Below, piece after piece: positions 12,620 through 26,700 of a stretch of DNA of 64,000 bases. Location of the stretch: contig CM049407.1 in the NCBI GenBank assembly GCA_026929865.2, positions 21,906,501 to 21,970,500 of the forward strand, given 5' to 3'. The notes beneath the pieces were generated by a model. The model saw only the letters and a list, made by a program, of their open reading frames with translations. It did not search any database and had not been told where the DNA came from. The position numbers and the translations under genes are program-made. Source of the DNA: Hyperoplus lanceolatus (taxonomy: Eukaryota; Chordata; Actinopteri; Uranoscopiformes; Ammodytidae). Positions within the stretch are counted from its first letter, which is position 1. Every line of letters starts with the position of its first letter.

Positions 12620-15600
12620 TTGCTGCAGTTCTCTCCAAGAGCTTGTGTTCCTCTTTAGGTGAAGCCTGGGGATTATACAGACCTGTGTTCAGTAATAAAT
12701 AATGTGCATGGTGCAGCAGGCAATCCAACAAAAAAAAAAAGTACCTGCAGTATATTAATTTAAAAAAAAAAATAAACAAGTACACGAGGAATGTTTCGGA
12801 TAGGCACTTGGCAGCTTGTTGACACGATTCACTCAGCTGAGGATAGCATGATCCTTTACCAGCCTCTTAAGCCTTTTAAACTGTTGTACTATTGGATAGC
12901 CAAGAAGCCACACATACTGTAGCGTGGGGGCTCACAACTCACAGATTAAATTAGAGTGCGGACAGTCTTCTTTGCTGGCTGGGGTTTTCCAGGAACTAGA
13001 ATGAAGGTTCTGGGGAGGTCGAGCCCATTTGAAAACAACATTTTGATACTACAGGGTCTATTCATGTCATAATAAATGAATACGACAAATAGCATTTTGT
13101 ATCAAAATTACAATTTTGATTCTGATGTAAATGTGATGTGATGATACACAGGGTGCACATTTATCACACCTTGTCAAGTGTACATCTATGCATGTTTGAG
13201 TACAGACTACAGTTATGCTGATTTACAATTATAATGAAAAGTAACACTCAGTAGTAGACAGTATTATGGATATGGGGAGACAAATTAGGTCCAAATATTT
13301 TATCAATATAAAAACAAGGAAACCCTCTATTCTTTCATAGACGCTTCTTATTTTTCTTGCCATAATAAGTTCTGTTTTACTGCTGTATTCACAAACAATT
13401 TTGGGAAAGGAGAATATTGATAATATTTACTGTTTACAGTTTGTTCCTACACTATATTGTATTGTGTACATGAGAAAACCCCATAGGTTAGATATGTCAG
13501 CTCTGGTCAACTGGTGATTGGTCTGGTTCAAAGTGTGTGTCATGCTAGTATTAGAATACATTGTATCATAATCGTAATCATCACTCCTATTGGTTTTGTC
13601 GCCTGTGTTTGCACAGCTTGAATTAAATCATGGATTTCTTTCCATTTGTTCAATAGTAGGGTTACAGAAGATAAAGCACTGGTGGGCCTCAATTCATTTG
13701 CACCCGACATGTGATGCAACCTTAGCCATTGACTCCACTAGATCATATCTTAAAGCAAAAAATTATGCAAACAAAAATAAAAAATTTAAAACAATTCTTG
13801 AAAGATTCAAAGGGATGGTTTGCGTTGTGAATAAATGACACCCAGGCATAATACAATTAAAACTGTACCCTTAAAAAAGCTAAGTGGCTGGTATCATACA
13901 GGAGCATGTAAATCTACGGTATATGCCTTTACTGTGGACCAGTTATTCCAAATAGGGGAACTACACGGCTACTGTAAATAATACTGGAGAGGACTGGCAT
14001 GGAACTGTTGAATATGCATTGACAACAACATCACCTGCTGGACAACTCTGTGCTGCAAAAACATCAAGTCTCATATTAGGCTTTCCAGATCTTTATGAGT
14101 GCAAGCAAGACGTTTCTGTCTTGCATTGCGTTTTTTTGAAATGTCTTCAAATCTATAAAGTACCACGATAATTCCTGCTTTTAATATACAATTAGCTATT
14201 AAATAAATAAATGCTTTGTTACATATTCCGTGATCCTTGTGGTCCTCCATTAAAAAAAAACTGACTAAAATCTAGAATCCAGAAAAATTAATTTTAATTC
14301 TATAAAACCATTTCAAAAGATTGATTTAAATTGCACAAATTGAATGCAAACTATTATTAAAACATATTCAATACACTGGAAAACCTTTGTGCCACATTAA
14401 CCTCCAGGGGATATGAAATTCTTCAACTGAACACATGTTGGGCTTATGGCCCTTGTGGTCGGTTACATATCTCTGACCAGCTTCTCCGGTTGTAAACATG
14501 CAGGCAGCTCAAGAGCTTCATTGATTTGACTAAACAGTGTGAAAGCTGCATGATGTGTGACTCTGTATGTGTGGTATGATTTTTATGTGCCAGGTGGCCG
14601 CCCCATCCATCTCAGAAACAGCTGCCCTTGAGGAATTTTTATGTGCTTGGCTATAGGCTGTTAAGAATTGTCATTAGACAGAGGCCATTCTAGATAAGAA
14701 TGATCAGACATATTCAAGTTCCGGTTTGAATGTCTATCTGCTAATTGTAGCTAGGTTTTAATGCCTATGCTCTTTGCCTTTTTAGATGCTTTGCTATTGG
14801 CTACTAAATTGATCCTCTGCCAATAAGGTGAAGAATGCCCTATTGGTGGTGGTAGCATGCCCTATACAACAGTGGTGCACCCGCCAGCCACCCGGGTTCT
14901 GGACAAAGCCCTGCCCAAAATATTTTGTTCCAGTGTCGCTGAGATGTCCTAAAAGGAAAGTTAAGTTGTAGTTTATGCATTTATTGACCTGCAACTTTTA
15001 AAATGATTTCCCTATAACCCAAAAGGAGACACTGGTTTTCATTTCCTATCACTTATGTGTGAAAGTCAATTTGACCAACGCCTGAGCCCGAGATTCAATT
15101 TCACTTTAACATCCGTCAAGATGTCAAAGATTTGATCAAATAAAAAACATTAACCTAACAACAAACACTCTCAGTTGTCCTAAATGCAACATATGTACAA
15201 AAGGTTGCCACTAAGGGCTGATTTTCATATTGTAGTATTATAAATGGGACACCAAATGAAGTATGGAATGCAACTTAAACTATAAAACTAGCAGAAGCAA
15301 TGCGTTTTGGAAAATGGTTGTCAATCTGTAGACTTAGCACAATGGTGGGAAAAGGTGATGGATACTTGTGGTAGAACTGAAGGCACTGAGTTGATGTTCT
15401 TGTCCTCTTATCAAGTGTACATTTTGTAATAAGTACAGTCTTCTAGTTTTTTTTTTTATGAAATGTTAACTCTAACATAAAAATAGTTTCCTATGGGTTG
15501 GTGCAGAAGAGTTGTCACACCTACCAAGGCAGATAAAGGCTGCTTCCTAATTAAACACACTTGAAATTCTCTACCAAAGAGATCAATAATAAAAACCTTC

Positions 15601-15637
15601 TACAGACTTAATACATGTACACATTTGATAGTTTTCT

Positions 15638-17804
15638 TTTATTTAGACAACCCAAATAAAAGGCACATAACATTGCGCATGTTTATGTAATAATTTGACA
15701 AACATACATTTAAAAAAAATGTAGGAATGTTTGATCTCTCTGCTAACCAGAAAGCCTAGCCTCTCGTATATACAAAATTACCATTGTTAATGTTCTAATA
15801 CAAAAGATTTATAAAAAAAGGTTATCTTATCTTTCACATCTATTCTAACTACCATATCCTTGGAACTAAAATAGTTTTGTACAAAGATATACATTCAACT
15901 GCTTTCACAAGGGTCCTGGAATTTTCCAATTCTTTTTTTTTCTTTCTTAAAAATAAAGAGATGTTCAATTCCACGAGAAATGTTCAGTTTATCACATTAT
16001 TCTTGTATCAAATTTGGCAAACAGGCTATCATAGTGTTTCTATGTAAATGCATAAGAACAAAAAAACAAAAATAATCTACACTAATACTTTGTTTAAAAA
16101 CAAAACTTCGGGGAAAAATGACAAACATGCATATTGCATTTTTCAGTATAAGCTGAATCAACTGAAAAGAGCTGCAACGCTGTTGAGATAACATGGCATT
16201 CATTAAAACTAGTTTCATGTTCAACAGATACAGTGTTTGGAGTCATGCAACATCCATCTTGTCCCATTACAATTACTGGACACAAGCTTGCATTTGATCA
16301 AAACTTGAACTCAAAATGAAATGTAAATAGGGTACAGCATGTAGGCCACTGCACAGTAAATGCTAATTGAAATGGACGGCTATGTTTAAAAATCATTCAA
16401 TTGTTAAGACTTCTTGTCCCCTGACGGAACTCTATAGTCAAGTCTTTTACAAACACGATGCCAAATGAATAAGGAAATCTAAAACAAAAGAACAAGAATT
16501 CATACGTCAAGAATCAAGATACATGGTAGATGGATACTTAATTTAAAAGAACCAAGTTCATGATTAATGGGCTTTTGTGAGTTTCCTGAGTGAAGGGTCA
16601 TTTTGGGGCTTACAGATAATTGATTCAAAAATAAAAATAAAACAGTGTACAGAAGAGTCAGACAAAAAACTAATTAGTCACCATTATGATGACAGTAACA
16701 GACTGAAAAAGCTTCACTACAAGGCCAGGCCTTTTTTCCATGGTCAGCCACTAGATGGCCCTCAAGTGCCGGGCTAGTTAACCAAAACACTTTAAGACTC
16801 CAATTTGATCTTTGATAATACTGCTGTTCACCTGTACTGTAGGATATGCTTTCAGTGCAAGACTCATTCCAATCTGACTTCATGGATAACAAAAAAAAAA
16901 TATATAACACTACATATAGGCAAATAAAAACAAAACCCTTTGTGTTTCCATACAAATAGAAAAAACCAAAGTATTTCATTGTAAAGAGGACACTTTTGAG
17001 ATGTCACAAAAAAAATTGAAATCCTGACATGAAAAATACATTACTATGTCAACTGTACAAGTTAGTCACTGTACCTCAAGAGCATACCTATACTATATGA
17101 GAAGAGAAAAACAAAAAGCTATAGCACTGTGTGAAAAAATATTCCTCCATGCGAGTGGAAGCGACAGTCCCTTTTACTAGACTCATTTCCTATAACATTA
17201 AATAGTGATTAGCAGGCTATAGTAAAAAAAAAAAAAAAAAAAAAAGAAGAAGAACAAAAAAGACTTACAAAAGAAACACCCAGGAGGCTTTGGGAGGGAA
17301 CTTGTTTTAAAACATCACAAATCTGCAATTTAGAGTTATTGCTTCAGTCCATTTCCTCATCTCCCTTTTACATAAAAAGCACAAGGTGTGTTTTTTTCCT
17401 ACGAGTCCTCAAGGGGTGCTTGGAAAAAAATGAAAAATAAAATAATAATAATAAAAAAAAAAATCCTCTCCTCTCATTTGTCATGATACAAATCACAGTC
17501 ATCGTTCTAACTTGACTACACTAAGTCCTGATTTTCAAAGATAAAAATCCTACTCGGTTTTTTTCCTACTCAAGTGTTCTTCAACTCATGTCAAGTCACT
17601 TCTTAACATCAGTTGAGGGGACACAGCTTTTGACGTGGCGGTGGGGAGCACCTCCTACTGGCCGCACAGCTCATGTAAATGTTCGCTTCGGGGTTTTTTT
17701 TTTCCTCGATGGAAGTAAGTAAACATGGTTCAGGTGGTGGGGACACAGGAGTTTCTTCTTTCACTTCATTTTCCCTTTCTTTCTTTCTTTCTGGCCAGTT
17801 CAGT

Positions 17805-17844
<40 letters not shown>

Positions 17845-17874
17845 TCTCTCGCTATCTGTCTGTCTGTCCTCTTT
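15638..17874 (-). other. vezf1: vezf1 3'UTR (inferred)
   Basis: This AT-rich region follows the vezf1 stop codon on the minus strand and carries no gene. A candidate polyadenylation signal AATAAA lies at 15643-15638 on the minus strand. It contains TC and A-run simple repeats. The 2.2 kb length is an inference; an earlier polyadenylation site is possible. Confidence 0.4.
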
Positions 17875-18209
17875 TTACCAGGGTGGGGAAGAAGGCAAGA
17901 CTTGGGACAGAAAAGACATGCTATCCACAGGCCGCATGGCGATGTTGAGCGGTCCGCCCATGTTCATGCCCATGGAGGTGGTGATGGCGACCGGGTGGGC
18001 GATATTCATGGATCCCGAGGAGGCGATGTTGAGGGGCCCGGTGACCATGGTGACCGGATGCTGCAGACTGACGGTGTTGGTGCCAAAGTTCATCTGCGCG
18101 GCGATTGTTACCGGATGGTTGTTGTTGTGAATGCGGTTCATCACCGTGGAGATTGGGGTGGAGACGGTCACGGGCGTGGCCGAGGCGGAGTTGTGGACAT
18201 TGTTACCGT
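17875..18209 (-). CDS. vezf1: vezf1 exon 5 (C-terminal domain and stop)
   Basis: The acceptor is TTTTCTAG|AC. The exon starts in phase 1, completing an Asp codon, and ends with TGG TAA. It encodes a Met/Asn/Pro/Val-rich tail with repeated HPVT-I and PLNIA units and the terminal SSPPW. The family C-terminus is clearly recognisable. Confidence 0.93.
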
Positions 18210-20197
18210 CTAGAAAAGAAGAAGAAAAGACACAAGAAGAAAGAGTATTTTAATATGTTATTCTGTAGCAATAGTTATTCGTTGGTAGGAGATAAAATGG
18301 GAGAGCTAAAATGGACAACACCCTCATTTGTCCTACTGCGTTCTAATGTATCATATGATGTGTACAGTCCCAGACATATCTTGTAATGCAGAGTGCAACC
18401 AGGGTAAAAGGAGTAAGTCCTCCGTAATGGAAGTTCCATACTTTTGTCAGTGAAATTCAACTCTTTTATTTTTTTAAAGATAATTTTTGGGCATTTTTAA
18501 GCTTTTATCATAAGACAGATAGACACAGGTGAAATGGGGCAGAGAGGGGAATGACATGCAGGGAACGACCACAGGCCGGATTTGAACCTGTGGTCTGCTG
18601 CTTCTGAGGACTGAGCCTCTGTGAGCGGGCGCTCTAACCACTACACCACGAGCGCTCCCCTTAAGGCCATACTGTGAGAATATTCAAATCATTGCTTTTT
18701 TTTTAAATGCTTTTAAGACCCCGATATAAACTGCCCATCCTAGTGTTGCCATGTTAGGGCCCACGTGTTTCTGACAAGCGCGGCCGTACCTTTGTTGCAG
18801 TTGTTAAAGTTGGTCTGTCCGTGAGTCTTCAGATGGCTGGTGATGTAGGCAGCGCTCAGCATCTTGCCACAGATGCTGCAGGTCACCTTGCCCTCGTGTC
18901 TGATCATGTGGGAGCGCAGGCGGTCTTTGGTGGCGAAAGCAGAGGTACAGGCCTAAACAACAACCGCAGAAAACAGTGAAAAGGTCAGTGGAGTACGACA
19001 ACAACATCAAAAACAATATAAATAATAATAATTAGAATAACCTGGAAGCTGAAATAGAAGACTCTTACCGTGACTTGACATTTAAACGGTCTTTCAGAGG
19101 AATGCACATGCTTCACATGGCAACTCAAGTGGTCTGGCCTAGATAGAAAATAAATACAAGCACAATAACATTTAATCTTTGGACAAGGATGCGGTGACTT
19201 TTAGATGAGTTGAACGCAAAAAAAAATCACTTAAAAAACTAAGGGCTGAAGCCATGGTCAGAGAATCAACTCTTATTAGGTTATAATCAAACATGGAAAT
19301 GTAAGGTTTAGTAGAGATTTCCTTAAACTACAAATCACAACACAGTGTCAAAATACAGACAGTGCTACCCTCGATTGTAAAAAATAATAATAATAATGTG
19401 TTCGTCTTCTTGAGGGCCCAAATAGTTAATAGTGTGTGTGGTAAGAATGCACTTCCGTCTCAATAACATATTTGTGATAGTTAAAAGCAGCTTTACCTTC
19501 AATTCGATTAGGGATAACAATATATTGGCTGTTAAACAACTTTGACCTGTGTGTATATTTGACAGTAACCTCATGTTAGTAAACAAACAGAAAATCAAAC
19601 GCCTTAAAGTTCTAAATACATTTGTAAGTGCCAAACTTTAGAGTAATTAGGATGTGCTCAGCCTGCTTTGATAATGAGGGGATGAGCAAAGAAAAAAAAA
19701 ATCCCTAAAATTTCAGTCAGTGGCGGTTAATTCTTTGTGATCAATCGAGCATGAATTAGTTTGACCTAGTTTCCAAAAACGCACCACACTGAGAAGGGTA
19801 AACTACTTTTTCCACTTGTTTTTTCCTGATTCAATTGACAGATAAGCATTACACTTGACTACTTCTATTTAGTGTCCTGGCTTTCCTTACAAAAATATCA
19901 AGATAATGTCATTGAGAATTTCTAGGAATGCGATTGTCACTATGTAGGCCACTGATTTAATTAAACTCCATTAATGCAATGAGTCTTGACAGTTTTTTTT
20001 TTTTTTTACAACAGTCAACAACTGGGAGGAGGCATTCAAAGCAATTTTCAGCCATGACAAAATAAGAGGAATCTAAAAGAAATAGTTTCTTTTAGCATAT
20101 TACTTGCCTTCTCACTGAACTTAAAAGTTTTTTAACTTTTCTCAAGCTTTGCAAACACATTATTTCACAAATACCTTTTGAAATGACAAATGGCTAA

Positions 20198-20257
<60 letters not shown>

Positions 20258-20710
20258 AACCTGATAAAAGCAGGCGATGTTAATTTGCTACAGATGCTTT
20301 TAAACTGAAAGTTAAAGATAAATAAAACATTGACAACCACACATTCCTCAGTGTTCTAGTCAGTGTATAATTGACTGTTTATTGCATATTAGCAGTTGCA
20401 AGAAAACAGTGGTTTTTCCCTCTTGACCTTTACAGTGAACCTCCAAGCATTCAGAAGTCCTTCTTGGCAGCGCTCCTACTCTGTCAGCTTGTTAGTTTCC
20501 TAGTGTGTGAGCTGAATCATGTTAGAGAAGAGCCAAAATGAAGTGACTAGGGGCCACAGTACTGGCAGCTGCTCCCAAACCGGAAAGTTGTGTGCTACTG
20601 GATTTTTTTGTTTTTTAATAATACAAATGAGCAGTCAAGTGGAGTGGAGTCTTCTCAGTGGTGCCATGAACCGGAATCAGGGTTTTTATTTTGTCCCACT
20701 AACGAGGAGC

Positions 20711-20744
<34 letters not shown>

Positions 20745-23700
20745 CTGCCTACATATCTGTCTGAGTGGCAGTGAGTCAGTGGCCTGTTATTCAGTAGTCC
20801 ATTCTCACTTTCCAGTATGCCGATGAATCCCTATACCCCACGTCACCGTGTTGGACGCATGCCTGACACTGCTCTCCACAGCACAGTGCTAATATTACAA
20901 GCTTGGCTGGGGGTGTACACTGCTGATGTTTTTGTTGAAGTGGTGTTGCAACACACAACTATCATGCTTTTAATCAATAGTATCTACTCATTTTAATGCT
21001 AAATAACATACACCAGGATATATGTGTTCAGTAGAAAATATAATTATTAAAGGCACTAGAAGTATATATGTTAACTACAGGGTAAGTGTGTCGACCTAAA
21101 CATTATTGCATGGTTCAGCGGATTCCCAGGGGAAAGGGAGTCTGTGACGTGCTGGCGGGAAGCGCAAAGTGACAAGTGACGCCTCCTCCCCCCTCCACAC
21201 ATACTCTACCACTGCTGCTCTCCCATGTGTTTAAACATGTGGTTGAAATGGCGCTGGGGTCAATGCACGTAAAAAAACCTAAACTCCTTAAGACAGTCTC
21301 TAAATATAAAAAGGACACTATGTGGACGGCAGACGAGCCATTTCTATATGAAATGAGCAGCGACTAAACAACCTAAACAGGCAACAAGTAACAGCTCGTC
21401 AGTGAAGTGAACTTTTGGTAGATAGGAAATACATGTAGCATCTGGGGGATTGCATTATTGGTTCAACTAAAAATCCTCTCTGTATTGACTGCCAAAACAC
21501 ATTGTAATAAACAACTCCAAACATGAAAGATATATAAGGTTACACTTCAGTCCAGCGGGCATGTTTTTTTCTTCCTTGAGAACACAGCAAAAGCTTCAGT
21601 TTTGGACCGCCAAATGGTCATAAAAGCAAGGTTTGTTTGTAAGGATGTGTTTATAATGTTATTTCTAAAATCCCATGGAGACAGGTCAAGACTTCTCTCT
21701 TTGACCCCGGAATGCAAGCATGAGAGGGTGAAATTAGTGTCTGTTTCCACTACCATCAGAATAAATCAGATCTCAGAAACATACTTCCTGGTTACAAAAG
21801 CCTTGTTACTATAGTTCAATTGAAAGCTTATGAATACACTCAAGCTGTTGTATGAAACCATGAATCAATCTGTTTTTTTTTGCACATGCCCCCATTTTCT
21901 CACCAATTCAATATTTATCCCTTTGCCTCGACCCATTGCTGCCGATTCCAATGCCGAAAAATAAAAACTATTTTCAAAACTATCCACTGACATGCATTCA
22001 TTTAAGACTAGTCCACTTCGTGTCTTTTAATGTACGATTTTCTATCCACCATTATGCAATTGTTCGAGGAGGTAATATAACTTATTCCAGCACCTCAAGA
22101 GCTCTATGAGGAATGTACAGAGACGTTTGCAACAGGTAATATTATCTCCTCATGAAACCTGTGGCTGGCACTCCACAGCCAGACTGACTCCATTAGACAA
22201 CTCTGTCCAACAGCATGAAGAAAAGTGTCTTCTGAAAAGGAAAGATAACTACGGGGTGGGAACATGTCAACGCATTAAGGTTAAGAAATATATGTCCACT
22301 CCAGTATTATATAACACTTGAAAATGTAAAGAAAAAAAAAAAGAACAGGCTTATTACCCCAATACAAAAGTGTTTCAGTTGTATTACCTTAAGAAATACT
22401 GCAAGGGGTGATTGCTCCTACTTACGAAGCCCAACCCATTTCAATTAAAGGTGGAGTGAGCAATTCTGTAGAATGCTTGTTGTCAACATCCCTTTTTTTT
22501 CAAAATCAGTGAATATCAACTCATGATCCGCTACCTGTCTGTAATGTGTGCACTGAACAAAGAAACTGTGATAAAGCTGGGGTGGAGGACTTGGGGAGAA
22601 AATGGGATAGAGATTCGAATTCAAATATCTCAACCGCTCCACTTGTTCTCTTTGGTCCCTCCCTGACACGCTCTACACCAACACAGTCGTGCCAAAGTGA
22701 ATGGACAGCCCCAAGCCAATAACAACAGAGAATCGGAGCCTCGCTCTGATTGGTTAAAGTGTACAGCTCATGTTAACTTTGACCAATCAGAAATCATATA
22801 CCCCAGCTTTAATACACAGCCTAGGCTCTGTAAACGGGCATGTTGCCAGCTAAGGTGGGCCCCCTTTGTTTACAAATCAGTTTACAGAGCCTAGGCTGTG
22901 TATTAAAACCCAATTTCTTTTAGTGCACAGTATGGAGAGGTAATAGATCTTGAAGAGATATTCGCTTATTTGGACAAAAAGTGAATTTGATTCAAGCGTG
23001 CGCCAGAATCGCTGACTATACCTTTAAATATCGGTCACAATATAATTACATGTGTAACTTAAAAGGACAAAAAGTGACTCTTACCTGGAAAAGCCTTTCC
23101 CACAAACAGAACACACGTAGGGCTTGTGCACTCCGCCGTCGTGAGAGCGCACGTGGTAGGTCATGCGGTCCTTCCTTTTGAAGCGCTGCTGGCAGATGGG
23201 GCACTCGAAGGGCTTCTCGTCCGAGTGGGACAGCTTGTGGCGGTTGAGGTGGTAGACGTCGCGGAAGGCCTTGCCGCACATCTCGCAGCCGTGGTTCTTC
23301 TTGACGGGCTTGGCTGGTTTCTTGGGCACGTTTTGCTGCTGCTGCTGCTGCTGCGGCTGATGGTGATGCTGCTGCTGCACGTTGCCCATGGCCGATGACG
23401 TCATGATGCTTTGGGAGACGGAGGTGGTGGCCGTGGAGAGGATGCCGGCCACCGTGGAGACGTAGGACTGATGGCCGTTGTTCTCGCGCTGCATGGAGGA
23501 GATCATGGGCACCATGGTGGGGGCCGACTGGTGGGCCGTCTTCTTGGGCCGCGACACCATCTTGATGCCGGTGTGGCTGGACTCGTGGCGGCGCAGGTGG
23601 TAGCTGTCGCGGAAGGCCTTGTTGCAGTAGCCGCAGACGAAAGGCGTCTTGCCCTTGTGTTCCTTCTTTATGACGGGCATAGGAGGCCGGCCACCTCCTC

Positions 23701-26700
23701 CTCCTCCGCTGGCCACATTGTCTTTGAGGAGCTCTGCGGCGCTGGTGGGAGGCTTCTGGTCTAGCTGGATGGGCAGGATGGGCTTCTGGTCGATCTGTTC
23801 CCCCGCGTTGAGCAGTGGCAGCAGGCTGTTCTGGGCCACCTGGTGCTGGTGGTGGAGGGCTTCATTGGCCTGCTGATGAAAACAAATAAGCACATACACA
23901 ATACAGATGTTAATATTTGGCTAATTTAGTCTAGTAGGGGGTGTAACGTATATATGTATGATATATAGATCGATATTTCCATTCATTTGGGAAAGATAGG
24001 GTCGCATTGATGCAATGCCCAAACATCAATGCATATCGCCGTCTTTACACATAAATGTAACACATTGTTTTAAATGGGCATATGATATCGTCTCATATCC
24101 ATCGCAGGCCTCTGAATAAAAACGTATTCGTACCACAGCAGACTTTGTGATATCGGAAATGATCTTTGTTATCCAATGAATCGATCTAATATCGCATTGT
24201 GATGAAGACAGCGATTCTAGACGGATTCTAGATATTTGTTGAAAATTCCCAAAAACTAATGTCAAAAAGATCTTTTTATATAGCTTTTAATAAAAAAACA
24301 CAAGTACTGGGGATTATAATTAAAAAACAGTAGACATTCTCCACACAGCAATGCATCATTACTTTCTATTGTCTTCATAAAAGATACACGCCCATGAAAA
24401 CAAGGGTTAGAAAGATGTTTCAGAAAACAAAAATGGGGTACTCGTTAGGGGTGGGAAAAAAAAAATCGATTTTCCGATTAAAATCGATTCTCTCTCGAAC
24501 GATTCTGAATAGATTCAGAAAAGTTAATAATTGATTTTTTTTTTTTAATATATATATATTTTTTTGTAAATACTAATACTTCCTGCGCCATTGCGCATGC
24601 ACACCACACATGTGCGAGTTGTTTCCAAAGTGGCTTCAAAAGGGCTGAGAGCAGCAAACTCATGACCTGCACCGGCTTTATCTCTGTTACGTTTTTGTAT
24701 GAGAGCTGAATTCCAAGCCATACTTTCTGTACAATGTGTTGAAATCACATAGAAAATAGATAATAGAATAGAAATCCTATAGAAACATGATTTACGAGGT
24801 TAGAAATAAAATAAAACTGAATCGGTTTAGTTTTTACATACTTCCATATTGTGTTGAAAGCTGCATTGATTATTGCACTGTTCATAGAAAGCCATATTTG
24901 TGACAAGAAAAGCTTTTCTCTTAATACAATATTAGAGAAGGCAATTCATCTGTTGATTGTCTTTAATGATCATCACAAAAGTAGGAAGTGATTAGCAAAC
25001 TGAGTAGCAAACTCAGATGCATATAAATATATTTTTGAAATTCACACATGGGTATGTACATACATTTTTTTTGCATTGAAAATCGATTTTGAATCGAATC
25101 GTATCCCTCTGAATCGGATCAAATCGTGAGGTGCCAAGAGATTCCCACCCCTAGTACTCGTTCCTTCATTAATGATTGAGGTTGACGCAGTATGCCACTA
25201 ATGCAAAAGAATAATCCAGAATATACGGGATGAAAAATGATCCCATCATGACCGTGCTGATTCATCATGTGACTGCTAAGCTAAGCAAGCATACCTAATT
25301 AGTGGCACAGCAGAGTCCAGCACTCTGAAGAGAAGGCCAGGGCTTAGTTAGTAGACATGCATGCACGCCAACACACACACATACACACTGAAATACAGGT
25401 TGCTAAATAAGACAAAGCAACGTGGATAACAGAGACACAACAGCTTTCTGGGTATATGGCCGCCTCCCACTTTGTGTTAATGGGGTTTTGCAGCTGCAGT
25501 GCAGAGTAATGCTCACCACTGCCACAACACCAATGGGATGATGTAGCTGGGTGCAATAACAGGAGCAACAACTAGTTGCCAAGTTGGGTTTGCAACAGCA
25601 CACAATGCCCTCACATAATATCAGTTATTCCAACACATTAAAATACTCAGCAGCTAAACGTTATTTAGTGAATTTTGCCTCGGCATGTTTTCACAGAATT
25701 GGGGGGGGGGGGGGAATAAATTAAAAAAAGGTATGCAACAGGAAATAATGCAATCCGAGTCCTTCTTGAATTTAACACTTCCTACGTCCAAGTAAAAGTC
25801 CTCCAGCAAAAATAATTATGGCTTTAATTGTGAAGCAGCTGCAAGCTATTTATAAGCATTGGGGTTTGTCAGCTTAGCTGACTATGTTCTAATGTTAGAG
25901 GTAATCCATTCATTCCCATTAATTCAGACTCCTGCATGGTTCTTCTGGCTAAAACTTCTGAAAGAAAAAATGCTTTCATGTATACAATTCTGTTAAGGTT
26001 TCTAAGGAGAGCTCTGCTTCCATCTCTCTTAAAAATGAATAAAAAGACAGCATTTTTTTCCAAACCAGACTAATTGTACCATCGTTAACACTTGTGCTGG
26101 TAAACGGACAGTCGGGACAACTCTGTCGTCAACCACCGGCAAGAGAAGGGCAAGGTGACATGCTTGACCTTTCCCTTTGAGGTTCAATCATCCATCGAAA
26201 GCGGCCAGCCAAGAAAAGGAGTTGCAAAAAAAAAAAAAAAAAAAAAGGGGAGGCAGGGAGAATAGAGAAGAAAAATGAACCAACACAATGTCCTCCTTAT
26301 GTCATCTAGCCTATTGTGAGAGACACAAATCTGAGCAGTGATGCCTCAGCAGGGGATCTTTGTATGCTCATCTTCATTGATTTGGCTCATCTATTCATGA
26401 GACAGGGACATTGTTTATACACACACTACTCCACTAAACTTTGCCGTCATTCCCTCGTAAGCAATGGAACCTGGGAAATGGTGTGCAAAATGCCACCGAG
26501 CCCACCCATCCATTAGTCTAAACACCTGCTCACACATGCCACCTTCAAGGATTAGTCATCATCATCATGCCAGTCCGCTGGCACACCAGGGGTGGGTGGT
26601 GGGGGGCTTTATGTTTGGGTGGGGGGGATACCAGCCGGGAACCCTCTTTGTGAAGCTTGTGAACAGCAGATATAGCCAGTGCAGACAGAGGTGCAGGGCC

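Larger units (their letters stand above)
9600..15620. other. Intergenic region between ksr1 upstream region and vezf1 3' end
   Basis: No exon or conserved protein could be seen on either strand. The stretch contains the repeats at 9.8-10.0 kb, a fold-back MITE at 10725-11065, a perfect hairpin at 11187-11221, a second MITE family copy from 12013, and short TC runs near 12590. The rest is AT-rich unique sequence. Confidence 0.6.
19139..23084 (-). other. vezf1: vezf1 intron 2
   Basis: The 3.9 kb intron contains a (GAAA)n run, an (ACAG)n run and the family A fold-back element with an internal insertion at 22447-23025. No additional exon was recognised. Confidence 0.85.

Noticed and set aside
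17725-18213. 162-codon plus-strand frame with Gly/Asp-rich text
   Set aside because: It is antisense to vezf1 exon 5, which has the recognised protein and splice sites.
18540-18660. Possible tRNA gene (B-box GGTTCAAATCC, A-box-like motif)
   Set aside because: The acceptor stem does not pair, the anticodon arm is not coherent, and a second copy with a target-site duplication at 40433-40640 shows it is a SINE.
23411-23764. 117-codon plus-strand frame
   Set aside because: It is the antisense shadow of vezf1 exon 2, kept open by its GC-rich third positions.
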